Source: Pseudomonadota bacterium (GTDB lineage Bacteria > Pseudomonadota > Gammaproteobacteria > Pseudomonadales > Moraxellaceae). Taken from it: a DNA stretch of 60,283 nt. The stretch spans positions 1-60,283 of the forward strand of contig JAJZHK010000011.1 in assembly GCA_021804565.1 (NCBI GenBank), read 5' to 3'. A program made the translations under genes and the position numbers. The notes under the pieces are model-generated. The model did no database searches, was not told the origin of the DNA, and saw only the letters and a program-made list of their open reading frames with translations. Shown piece after piece: positions 26,365-34,151 of the stretch (position 1 is its first letter; every line of letters starts with the position of its first letter).

Positions 26365-26391
26365 GGGCAGGGGGAAAGACTCCCCCTGCCC
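26365..26391 (+). terminator. Rho-independent-like hairpin ending the Agl/Glt-like operon
   Basis: A perfect 11-base-pair stem (GGGCAGGGGGA / TCCCCCTGCCC) with loop AAGAC begins 16 bases after the last stop codon of the operon. No T-run follows directly (a short CCCTTTTGCC lies about 14 bases on), so it may act as an mRNA 3' stabiliser or a weak terminator. Confidence 0.65.
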
Positions 26392-26479
26392 AGAGAATCT
26401 GCAGCCCTTTTGCCGACCGGCGCCTCAAGTTCAGCGCCAGCTTGCCGATAGCAAGGGATAGAGGCTTGCGGAGTATTCG

Positions 26480-27151
26480 ATGATGGCCAGTCAGGCAGGC
26501 ACCGTCTTGTCGATGCAGGATTACCGGGAAAGGCGGCGGCCGCGCATCCTGCGTATTGCACCTGAGCTCGACGGGCTGGAGATGCTGTACAGCAATGATA
26601 GCGCCCGAGAACAGAGTTTCAGTTTGCGCATCCTGTTTTGGGGGCTGCGCGAAGATGGCCAGACGGTCGGCATGGTGCCCTGGTTGCGCACCCTGATCGA
26701 GTGCCCTTCCTTGTGCGATCCCCTGAATGGTCACTTCGTCGGCTACCATGACCCGGGTATCGATCGTGTCTTTCACGAGGCACCGCCGCACAAGGTCGCC
26801 GAGCTGCAAAGTGCTGCCGAATATTTTCGTTACGATCGCCAAACCGATGGCGCCATCATACAGGAACTGCCTGATCTTTTAGGCACGCACGCGGCGCTCA
26901 CCCACGACAGGTTTCGCAGCTTTTTGCTCTGCGAAGTCATCAGCTGGAGGCTGCTCGCCGACGGTCAGGTCCAGGGCATGCTGATCGACCCTTCACGACT
27001 CAAAAGCACCCCGGTGCTGCCCGGTGACGCCTGTCTCTATCCTGCGGCCAGCAATCCCGATTTCCGCTACTACTTTCAGCACCGTGTCGCCAACAAGATC
27101 AAGCAGCGCGACCCGGACACCATGGCCGCCATCTACACGCTCATCGAGTAA
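26480..27151 (+). CDS. Conserved hypothetical protein
   Basis: A 223-residue cytoplasmic protein without signal peptide or membrane helix; CGGAG lies seven bases before ATG 26480 and a second ATG follows directly. I recall similar proteins annotated as hypothetical in Pseudomonas-like genomes, but no function. It contains FSLRILFWGLREDGQTVGMV and, in the second half, FLLCEVISWRLLADGQVQGM, which share the WxLxxDGQxxGM pattern and may be an internal repeat. Several Asp and His residues are scattered without a clear catalytic motif. It is separated from the upstream operon by a hairpin, and tusA converges from the other strand 17 bases later. Confidence 0.7.
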   Translation: MMASQAGTVLSMQDYRERRRPRILRIAPELDGLEMLYSNDSAREQSFSLRILFWGLREDGQTVGMVPWLRTLIECPSLCDPLNGHFVGYHDPGIDRVFHEAPPHKVAELQSAAEYFRYDRQTDGAIIQELPDLLGTHAALTHDRFRSFLLCEVISWRLLADGQVQGMLIDPSRLKSTPVLPGDACLYPAASNPDFRYYFQHRVANKIKQRDPDTMAAIYTLIE

Positions 27152-27168
27152 GCAGCGCTGCGGCCGAC

Positions 27169-27420
27169 TCAGCCGCCTTTGCGCAATCGATAGAGAAACT
27201 CATCACCCTGGCACTCCTGCTGGAGCAGGGTGTGACCGAGAAAATTGCAGAATTTGGGAATATCCCTTTGTGTTGAAGGATCACTGGCCAGCACCACGAT
27301 CTCCTCACCCGGTGCCAGCTTGCGCACCGCCGCATGCAGCAGCATCAAAGGCTCCGGGCAACGCAGACCGCGCGTATCGAGCTCGGTCAGGCTGAGCTTG
27401 TCGACGTCATGATCATTCAC
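27169..27420 (-). CDS. tusA: Sulfur carrier protein TusA
   Basis: TusA is a small cytoplasmic persulfide carrier that passes sulfur from IscS to TusBCD/MnmA for tRNA 2-thiolation and to other acceptors. The 83-residue protein has the defining LRCPEP motif with Cys21 and the family ending. The frame opens with GTG, preceded by AGGTGAAAG. In oxidisers of reduced sulfur, TusA also shuttles sulfane sulfur, which is of interest because a thiosulfate oxidoreductase cassette is about 11 kb away; no direct link is shown. Confidence 0.93.
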   Translation of the reverse strand: MNDHDVDKLSLTELDTRGLRCPEPLMLLHAAVRKLAPGEEIVVLASDPSTQRDIPKFCNFLGHTLLQQECQGDEFLYRLRKGG

Positions 27421-27511
27421 TCTTTCACCTCGTCATCTTCGGCGAAATGGCCCCTGGAAGATCGCTCATTCTATGGCATGATGCCTGCACTCGACCAGAC
27501 AGGATGTCGCC

Positions 27512-28750
27512 ATGCAGCAACTGTGGCTCAATGTGTACCACGACCCTGCTTTTTGGGGCATCGTCAGCATTCCTGTGGTGGCCGCTGTCGTCACCTGGGC
27601 GCATGTCTGGCTGGCGATGAAGATGGTTTTCCACCCGATCAATTTTATCGGCCTGCGCGAGCCCTACTTGGGCTGGCAAGGCATCATCCCGCGCAAAGCT
27701 GGGCGCATGGCGGGCATCATCGTCGATAACGCACTGATCAAGCTGGGATCCGTGGAAGAGTTTTTCAGTGAATGCCAGCCCGAGCAGGTCGCCGAGCAGA
27801 TCGCCTTCCATATCCGGGAGCACGCCGATGAAATCGCCGACGAGCTGATGTCCCAGCACAGCCGCGTGCTCTGGGAAAATCTGCCGCGTGAACTGCGCCA
27901 GGTGCTCGTGCAGTCCCTGCGCCGCCATGCCGGGCCCATCGCCCATAAAATCCTCGCCGATCTGGAGGACAAGGTCAGCGACTACATCGATCTGCGCGCC
28001 ATGGTCGTACGACGTATGAGTGAGGACAAGAAACTGCTCGTCACCATGTTTCAGCAAGTCGGTCACCAGGAGATCGCCTTCATCGTCCACAGCAGCTTCT
28101 GGATAGGTCTGTTCTTCGGCGTGATCCAGATGGGGCTATGGATCACCTTGCCCTACAGCTGGGGTCTGCCCCTTTACGGTGCGGCGCTCGGCTACCTGAC
28201 CAACTGGGTCGCTTTGACCCTGGTCTTTGAACCGACACAAGCCTACCGCATCGGCAGCGCGCGTTTTGGCGTGACCATCCAGGGCCTGTTCCTGCGCCGT
28301 CAGGCCGAGGTTTCCGAGATGTTCGCCGAACTTACCTCGCGTGAGGTGCTCAACATCCACAGCTTCATGCATGAGATGTTCTACGGCCCACGCCAGGAGC
28401 GCACCCGCGCGCTGGTGCTTCGGCACATACGCCCGGTGCTGGAAAGCCTGAGCGTACGCACCGCAGCCCTGGTCACCCTGGGGCCACGCGCCTACGCCGA
28501 CCTCAAGCTGCAGGTCGTCGACACCATGATCGCCAACACCATGCGTCCCCTCGCCGACCCCGAGCTCAACCGCCGCCATGGCCAGCTCCTGCGCCTCAGC
28601 CTGGCGCAGCGCATGAAGCAGATGAGCAGCGTCGAATTTCAAGGCTTGCTGCGACCGGCCTTCCAGGAAGACGAATGGATCCTGATCGCCATGGGCGCCA
28701 TCATGGGCCTGATCGCCGGTAGCCTGCAGCTATGGCTGGGTTTCCACTGA
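27512..28750 (+). CDS. DUF445 family membrane protein
   Basis: A 412-residue DUF445 protein (YjiN/YheB-like), found widely in bacteria without an established function. It has an N-terminal membrane helix (about residues 12-32), an amphipathic helical region, a central pair of hydrophobic segments (about 195-235: FWIGLFFGVIQMGLWITLPYSWGLPLYGAALGYLTNWVALTL) and a C-terminal membrane helix ending the protein. The GYLTNWVAL segment is a DUF445 signature. AGGA lies seven bases before ATG. Three bases after its stop lies the stop of purU on the other strand. Confidence 0.85.
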   Translation: MQQLWLNVYHDPAFWGIVSIPVVAAVVTWAHVWLAMKMVFHPINFIGLREPYLGWQGIIPRKAGRMAGIIVDNALIKLGSVEEFFSECQPEQVAEQIAFHIREHADEIADELMSQHSRVLWENLPRELRQVLVQSLRRHAGPIAHKILADLEDKVSDYIDLRAMVVRRMSEDKKLLVTMFQQVGHQEIAFIVHSSFWIGLFFGVIQMGLWITLPYSWGLPLYGAALGYLTNWVALTLVFEPTQAYRIGSARFGVTIQGLFLRRQAEVSEMFAELTSREVLNIHSFMHEMFYGPRQERTRALVLRHIRPVLESLSVRTAALVTLGPRAYADLKLQVVDTMIANTMRPLADPELNRRHGQLLRLSLAQRMKQMSSVEFQGLLRPAFQEDEWILIAMGAIMGLIAGSLQLWLGFH

Positions 28751-28752
28751 AA

Positions 28753-29613
28753 TCAATCAAAAACGATGGTCTTGTTGCCATGGACGATGATGCGATCTTC
28801 AAGATGCCAGCGCACCGCCCGAGCCAGCACCTGACGCTCGAGATCCTGGCCGAGATGACGCAGGCTGTCGACATCGTCACGATGTGATACACGCGCCACA
28901 CCCTGCTCGATAATCGGCCCTTGATCGAGCTCAGCGGTCACATAGTGAGCTGTCGCACCGATCAGTTTGACCCCCTTGTCATAAGCTTGCTGGTAAGGAT
29001 TGGCACCGACAAAAGCCGGCAAAAAGGAATGATGGATATTGATGATGCGCTGTGGCCAACGTGCCACCAGCTCAGGCCCCAGTATCTGCATATAGCGCGC
29101 CAGGACCACCAGGTCAGCACCCTGCCAGAGCGCCTCCACCTCCGCTTCAGCCTGATCCCGGCGATCGGCGCTCATCGGCACATGATGGAAGGGCACCGCA
29201 AAACCTTGCACATCGCCGGCCAGATCGGCATGGTTGCTGATCACCGCCTGGATCTCGCAGGGCAGCGCGTCCCGCGACCAGCGCCAGAGCAGTTCGAGCA
29301 TGGCATGATCATGTCGCGAGACCATGATGACGACACGCTTGCGATAGGCGGCATGACTGATCTGCCACTGCATGTCATAGCGCTGGGCCACCGCTTCCCT
29401 GAAGGTCTCCGCCAGCATCTTTTGCGAGAGATCCAGGTGCGGCGTCTGAAACTCCAGGCGCATGAAGTAGGTGCCGCCCTGGGCGGCGGTGGCGTACTGG
29501 TCAAGGGCGGTGATATTGGCGCCGTGATTGTACAAAAAGCTCGACACCGCATGGACGATGCCCGGACGATCCGGGCAAGTGATCAGAAGGCGCGCAGTAG
29601 TCTGTAGATTCAT
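28753..29613 (-). CDS. purU: Formyltetrahydrofolate deformylase PurU
   Basis: PurU hydrolyses 10-formyl-THF to THF and formate, balancing one-carbon pools and feeding PurT with formate. From ATG 29613 the protein has 286 residues: an N-terminal ACT domain (LITCPDRPGIVHAVSSFLYN) and a C-terminal formyltransferase-fold catalytic domain. Active-site features are NIHHSFLPAFVGANPYQQAY and the following GATAHYVTAELDQGPIIEQ, including the catalytic His and Asp. The open frame extends 45 codons upstream, but homologues begin at MNLQTTARLLITCPDRPG. No obvious ribosome binding site precedes the ATG. Confidence 0.95.
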   Translation of the reverse strand: MNLQTTARLLITCPDRPGIVHAVSSFLYNHGANITALDQYATAAQGGTYFMRLEFQTPHLDLSQKMLAETFREAVAQRYDMQWQISHAAYRKRVVIMVSRHDHAMLELLWRWSRDALPCEIQAVISNHADLAGDVQGFAVPFHHVPMSADRRDQAEAEVEALWQGADLVVLARYMQILGPELVARWPQRIINIHHSFLPAFVGANPYQQAYDKGVKLIGATAHYVTAELDQGPIIEQGVARVSHRDDVDSLRHLGQDLERQVLARAVRWHLEDRIIVHGNKTIVFD

Positions 29614-29803
29614 AGCCACGACGAGAACCCGGACATCCCAGGCGGAACGGCTCACCACGCACCGGCGGTGGATCTCGCATCTCCTGACAGGGCCATTCCT
29701 CACAAGCACGAACATGTCGCATAGCCACGGCGACTCCATGCACATCATCGCTGAAAATCAGTGCGCTGACCAGATAGGCGGGGCCACACGGCGCCGTACG
29801 CAA

Positions 29804-30523
29804 CTACCAAATCCGCATCGCCAGGACCACCCCGACCTGAGCGGCATGGCCCGCCACCGCCTTTCCCTGCACCTGTCCCTGCAGATGAAACAGGCCGAGT
29901 TCGGGCACCAGGCTGGCTTGCGGCGTCAAGCGGATTTTGACACCGCCACCGACGCCGCCGGTAGAAAAATGGTTGAGAGCCTGACCCCCCGCTGCCGTCG
30001 GTATGGCGGTGGCGACATAACGAAAATCGGCAAACAGGGTGTATCGATCCGTCATGACTCGGCTGCTGATCAGATCCACACCCGGGCTCCAGGCGGTCTT
30101 GGACTGACCCGATATCTCGACATGGGCGTAGGCCAGGCCGGCCAGGATGGCCCATTGGTTGGCCGCTGCCGGATCACTGATCCGGTATTTGCCATCGAAC
30201 TCACCGCCCAGGGTCGGCCCGAGCGCTGAAAACGGCAAGGTCACCTGGACCAGGCGATAGCCGACATCCACATCATCACTCAAGCCCCAGCGAAAGCCGG
30301 CATGGGGAATGAAGACGCTTGAGCTATCTTGCGAGGGGCTGCCGACACGCGAAAACTGTCCGCCGGTACCGGCGATGACACCCAAGCCCCCAGCAGGCAG
30401 CGTATCGGCGGCGGAAAAGCCGAGCAACCAGAAGGCTGATGCAGGCAAGACCTTGAACAGCAAGGCCAGTTGCAAAGCCCAGGACGGGCGATGCCGGCAG
30501 AACCGATGGAACAAGGCGTGCAT
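29804..30523 (-). CDS. Putative outer membrane protein, function unknown
   Basis: A 239-residue secreted protein. ATG 30523 is chosen because GAGGA lies eight bases before it; the frame is open further upstream. The N-terminus is basic then hydrophobic (about residues 14-38), with cleavage likely after FSA or near it. The mature part has the Gly- and aromatic-rich alternating pattern of an outer membrane barrel: GGLGVIAGTGGQFSRV, FRWGLSDDVDVGYRLVQVTL, YTLFADFRYVATAIP, and it ends with the hydrophobic-aromatic strand VGVVLAMRIW, a typical barrel C-terminus recognised by BamA. No family assigned. It follows the AraC regulator on the same strand with a gap of 137 bases and could be its target. 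Confidence 0.65.
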   Translation of the reverse strand: MHALFHRFCRHRPSWALQLALLFKVLPASAFWLLGFSAADTLPAGGLGVIAGTGGQFSRVGSPSQDSSSVFIPHAGFRWGLSDDVDVGYRLVQVTLPFSALGPTLGGEFDGKYRISDPAAANQWAILAGLAYAHVEISGQSKTAWSPGVDLISSRVMTDRYTLFADFRYVATAIPTAAGGQALNHFSTGGVGGGVKIRLTPQASLVPELGLFHLQGQVQGKAVAGHAAQVGVVLAMRIW

Positions 30524-30660
30524 ACGAGCTTCCTCAACTTTTGACATGTTCTGCAACCCGGCAGACGGTGTGGGCTCGACACGCGTCGCCGCAAGCCGTC
30601 CTCGGCGGCTGAATAGGTGGCCCGATGACACGACACCAGGATCGCCGTCACGATGGCTGT

Positions 30661-31677
30661 TCAGGGTGTCGCCTGGGTGAGCTGTTGCCTGAATAGCCTT
30701 GGGGTCATGCCAGTCCAGCGTCGAAAGGCGCGGTGAAACGCGCTCACCTCTGAAAAGCCCATCAAGGAGCTGATCTCTTCCAGACTGAGATCAGGGCGTC
30801 GCAGATAGAACAGGGCCGAGTTCTTGCGCCATTCATCACGCAGCTGGTGAAAACTGCAGCCGGCTTCGCGCAGCGCCTTGCGCAAGCTCGCTGCGCTCAT
30901 GCCCAGCTGCAGGCTGACCTCGTCGAATTCAGGCAAGCGATCAAGCGCCCGATGACGCAAGACGCTGCGCAGCCGCTGTACGATATCCGGGCTGCCTGCC
31001 GACCCCTCGATCAAGGTGCTCAGGGAGTTGCGTAAAAAAGGTGTCAAGGTCTCCGGACTTTGCAGCACCGGCGCATCGAGCACCACAGCCTCGAGCACGA
31101 TGGCATTACGCTGCTGGTTAAAGAGCAGAGGGCAATCAAAGAGGTAGGCAAACTCGCCGGCTTCTTGCGGCGGCGCAAAATCGAACTCCAGGGCCTCGGC
31201 CTTGACCTCGCGACCGATCAACCAGGACCAGAAGCGCAGGGCAAGAAAAATCGTGGCCTCGACCATGATGTCACGATGCGCCGCCTGGGGCATGGTCAAG
31301 ACAAAGATCGCCTGCTCACCCTCACGCTGCAGGCTCATGCCACCGGGCAGATCAAACATGGCGTAAAAAGCCGCGCTACGTTCGATCGCCTTGCCCAGAT
31401 TGCGACAATGGATGACGGCGTGCGCCATCATCGCGAAGGTACCGGGCCGCGATCGTGTCGAACGCCCAAGACCCAAAAACTCATCACCACTGCGCTGCAT
31501 GGCCTCTTGCAAAAGCTCGACAAAAACTTTCTGGCTGATGCGCGCTTTCGGCTGCTGCAGCACGCTGCGATCGATGCCGCGGGCAGCCAGCAAAGACTCC
31601 ACGGTCAAGCCCTGACGCGCGACACCCGCCAGTATTTTGCTGACGTAATCCAGCGACAGGCTATATTCCATGCTCAT
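30661..31677 (-). CDS. AraC family transcriptional regulator (OruR/ArgR-like)
   Basis: A 338-residue AraC-type regulator. The N-terminal two thirds resemble the arabinose-binding-domain-like ligand region of the OruR/Rv1395 group (YVSKILAGVARQGLTVESLLAARGID, GDEFLGLGRS), and the C-terminal 100 residues hold two helix-turn-helix motifs, the second with LSLEEISSLMGFSEVSAFHRAFRRWTGMTP, the AraC signature. Members of this subgroup often control amino acid, choline or fatty acid metabolism; the ligand here cannot be told. It is divergent from the DMT transporter gene, 66 bases apart, and precedes an outer membrane protein gene, both candidate targets. Confidence 0.9.
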   Translation of the reverse strand: MSMEYSLSLDYVSKILAGVARQGLTVESLLAARGIDRSVLQQPKARISQKVFVELLQEAMQRSGDEFLGLGRSTRSRPGTFAMMAHAVIHCRNLGKAIERSAAFYAMFDLPGGMSLQREGEQAIFVLTMPQAAHRDIMVEATIFLALRFWSWLIGREVKAEALEFDFAPPQEAGEFAYLFDCPLLFNQQRNAIVLEAVVLDAPVLQSPETLTPFLRNSLSTLIEGSAGSPDIVQRLRSVLRHRALDRLPEFDEVSLQLGMSAASLRKALREAGCSFHQLRDEWRKNSALFYLRRPDLSLEEISSLMGFSEVSAFHRAFRRWTGMTPRLFRQQLTQATP

Positions 31678-31743
31678 ACTCTATTGCACATCCAGACCCG
31701 CTTGCGATTATCATAGGCTCCTGATCCTTCACGACCCGTTCCC

Positions 31744-32616
31744 ATGTCTCTGTCTCCAGGCACCCGCGCCGTGGCCTATATGAGCGCATCGGCCCTGCTC
31801 TTTGCCAGTATGGGGGTGCTCATACGCCTGGTCTCCCACCAGGCTGACAATCTGAGTATCGTCTTTGCCCGCAACCTGGTCGCCACGGTGGTCATGGCGC
31901 CGTGGATGCTGCGTCACGGCTTCAGCGATTTTCGCACACCGCGACTCGCTCTGCATCTCGGTCGAGCGCTGGTCGGGCTCGGCTCCATGTACGGCTTTTT
32001 TTATGCCCTGGCGCACATTCCCCTGGCCAATGCGATGGTCTTCACTTACTCGGCGCCGGTGTTCATTCCCGTCTTTGCCTGGCTCCTGCTCGATGAACGC
32101 ATTCATGCCCGCGTCATCCTGGCGACCGCTTTAGGCTTTCTCGGCGTCATTCTCGTCTGCCGACCGCAAGGACCGGCGCTGTGGAACCTCTACACGCTCA
32201 TCGGGATCGCATCGGCGCTGCTGGCGGCACTGGCCTTCGTCGCCGTCCGCGCCCTCAGCAGCAGCGAAAAACCTTCACGCATCGTTTTTCTCTTTGCCTG
32301 CATCAGCACGCTCATCTCTGGCCTCGTCTTTCTCGGCATGGGCTCACGCCCGCCCATGTCCAGTCTCACCTTGCTGCTGGCCATAGGGCTCATCGCCACA
32401 CTCAGCCAGCTCTGCCTGTCTCGAGCCTATGCGCTGGCCGCCGCCTCGCGTATCGGCCCGGTCAACTACCTGAGCATCGTCATCGCCGGCTTCTATGGCT
32501 GGGCGCTCTGGGGAGAGCGGCCCTCGCCGTCGAGCTTGGCCGGCTTTGCCCTGATCATCGTGGCCACACTGCTCTGCCTTAACGCCCGCCGCCCGGCCCC
32601 TTCCCCCCCGGCATAG
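31744..32616 (+). CDS. DMT superfamily transporter (EamA domains)
   Basis: A 290-residue inner membrane transporter of the drug/metabolite superfamily with ten predicted helices in two EamA repeats (about residues 8-140 and 155-285). Characteristic stretches are FARNLVATVVMAPWML, PLANAMVFTYSAPVFIPVFAWLLLDERI in the first repeat and ARIGPVNYLSIVIAGFYGWALWGERPS-like sequence in the second. Substrate unknown. Its 3' end overlaps the 3' end of ffh by 38 bases on opposite strands. The gene is divergent from the AraC regulator. Confidence 0.9.
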   Translation: MSLSPGTRAVAYMSASALLFASMGVLIRLVSHQADNLSIVFARNLVATVVMAPWMLRHGFSDFRTPRLALHLGRALVGLGSMYGFFYALAHIPLANAMVFTYSAPVFIPVFAWLLLDERIHARVILATALGFLGVILVCRPQGPALWNLYTLIGIASALLAALAFVAVRALSSSEKPSRIVFLFACISTLISGLVFLGMGSRPPMSSLTLLLAIGLIATLSQLCLSRAYALAAASRIGPVNYLSIVIAGFYGWALWGERPSPSSLAGFALIIVATLLCLNARRPAPSPPA

Positions 32617-34012
32617 GTGGCATCTTCAGTCCCGGCGGCAGGCCCGCCGCACCCATACCCGGCAAACCACCACCGCCTTGCATCCCCCGCATCATCTTCA
32701 GCATGCCGCCGGGCGAGGCGATCTTTTTCATCATCTTTTCCATCTGGGCATGCTGCTTGAGCACGCGATTGATGTCCTGGATCTGGGTCCCTGAGCCTTG
32801 TGCGATACGCCGCTTGCGTGAACCGTTGATGAGATCCGGGCGCCGTCTCTCCGCCATGGTCATGGACTGGATGATGGCACGGGTCTGCCGTATCGCTTTC
32901 TGCGGGCCCTGATCGGACTGCAACTGCTGGAGCATGGCGGCATTGACGCCGGGCAGCTTGTCGAGCATGCCCATAGGTCCACCCAGGGCATCCATCTGCT
33001 CAAACTGGTCGAGCATATCCTGGAGGTCAAAGCCCTTGCCCTTTTTCAGTTTGTTGGCCAGCTTTTCGGCCTTTTCCTTGTCGAGCTTGCGCTCGGCCTC
33101 TTCCACCAGTGTCAGCACATCGCCCATGCCGAGGATGCGCGAAGCCATGCGATCGGGGTGAAAGGCCTCGAGGGCGTCGCTTTTCTCCCCGGCACCGAGG
33201 AACTTGATCGGCTTGCCGGTCAGTGCACGCACCGACAGCGCCGCACCGCCACGCGCATCACCGTCGACCTTGGTCAGGATGACGCCGGTCAATGGCAAGG
33301 CGGCATTAAAGGCCTGCGCGGTGTTGGCCGCATCCTGGCCGGTCATGGCGTCGACCACGAACAGCGTTTCGCTGGGCTTGAGCGCGGCGTGCAGCGCCTT
33401 GATCTCCTCCATCATCTGTTCGTCGACATGCAAACGCCCGGCGGTATCGACGATGAGCACATCGGCCGCCTTGATACGCGCCGCCTGCACCGCGTCGCGC
33501 GCGATCTGCAAGGGCGGCTGATCGGCCTGCGAGGGAAAGAAAGCGACATCGATATCGTTCGCCAGAGTCTGCAACTGAAGTATCGCAGCCGGTCTGTAGA
33601 CGTCCACCGAGACCACCATCACCGACTTTTTGCGCTCTTTCAGATGGCGCGCCAGCTTGGCAACGGTGGTCGTCTTGCCGGCGCCTTGTAGACCGGCCAT
33701 GAGCACCACCGCCGGTGGCGTCGTCGCCAGATTGAGGCTGGCGTTGGCCTCACCCATCAGGCGCACCAGCTCATCATGGACGATCTTGACGAAAGCCTGG
33801 CCGGGGGCCAGCGACTTCATGATTTCCTGGCCTAAAGCGGCTGAACGGATGTGATCGATGAAGTCCTTGACCACCGGCAGGGCCACGTCAGCTTCGAGCA
33901 GGGCCTTGCGCACTTCCCGCAAGGTGTCTTTGATATTGTCCTCATTGAGACGCCCGCCCCCGGTGGCCTGGCGCAATGCATGGGTCAATCGATCGGTCAG
34001 ATTATCGAACAT
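32579..34012 (-). CDS. ffh: Signal recognition particle protein Ffh
   Basis: Ffh is the SRP54-type GTPase that, with 4.5S RNA, brings membrane proteins to FtsY and SecYEG. The 477-residue protein has the N domain (1-85), the G domain with the P-loop GLQGAGKTTT, DTAGRLH and TKVDGDARGG motifs, and the C-terminal M domain with the RNA-binding stretch SRKRRIAQGSGTQIQDINRV and a Met-rich tail. It ends in a Gly/Pro/Met-rich sequence, slightly longer than E. coli Ffh (453 residues). Convergent overlap of 38 bases with the DMT transporter gene. Confidence 0.97.
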   Translation of the reverse strand: MFDNLTDRLTHALRQATGGGRLNEDNIKDTLREVRKALLEADVALPVVKDFIDHIRSAALGQEIMKSLAPGQAFVKIVHDELVRLMGEANASLNLATTPPAVVLMAGLQGAGKTTTVAKLARHLKERKKSVMVVSVDVYRPAAILQLQTLANDIDVAFFPSQADQPPLQIARDAVQAARIKAADVLIVDTAGRLHVDEQMMEEIKALHAALKPSETLFVVDAMTGQDAANTAQAFNAALPLTGVILTKVDGDARGGAALSVRALTGKPIKFLGAGEKSDALEAFHPDRMASRILGMGDVLTLVEEAERKLDKEKAEKLANKLKKGKGFDLQDMLDQFEQMDALGGPMGMLDKLPGVNAAMLQQLQSDQGPQKAIRQTRAIIQSMTMAERRRPDLINGSRKRRIAQGSGTQIQDINRVLKQHAQMEKMMKKIASPGGMLKMMRGMQGGGGLPGMGAAGLPPGLKMPPMPGGKGPGGGR

Positions 34013-34034
34013 CGTGCGCGTCCCATTGTCAAAA

Positions 34035-34053
34035 GCGCCATTATAGCTGGCGC
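34035..34053 (-). promoter_or_regulatory. Candidate ffh promoter with overlapping inverted repeat
   Basis: On the minus strand TATAAT (34040-34045) lies 27 bases before the ffh start, a perfect -10, without a good -35. It sits within the inverted repeat GCGCCA-N7-TGGCGC (34035-34053), which could be an operator or chance in GC-rich DNA. The same gap must serve the divergent ypjD-like gene. Confidence 0.4.
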
Positions 34054-34151
34054 AGGCGCGCTCCTGCCATGCGCATTTTCGTGCGCCGGTTGTAGCTCAA
34101 GCCCGGCTGTGAGACACTGCAGCAAATGACCGCCTGGGAGTTGCAAGCGAC

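Noticed and set aside
29614-29803. Riboswitch in the 190-base leader of purU
   Set aside because: I looked for glycine, THF and ykkC-like core motifs on the minus strand and found none.
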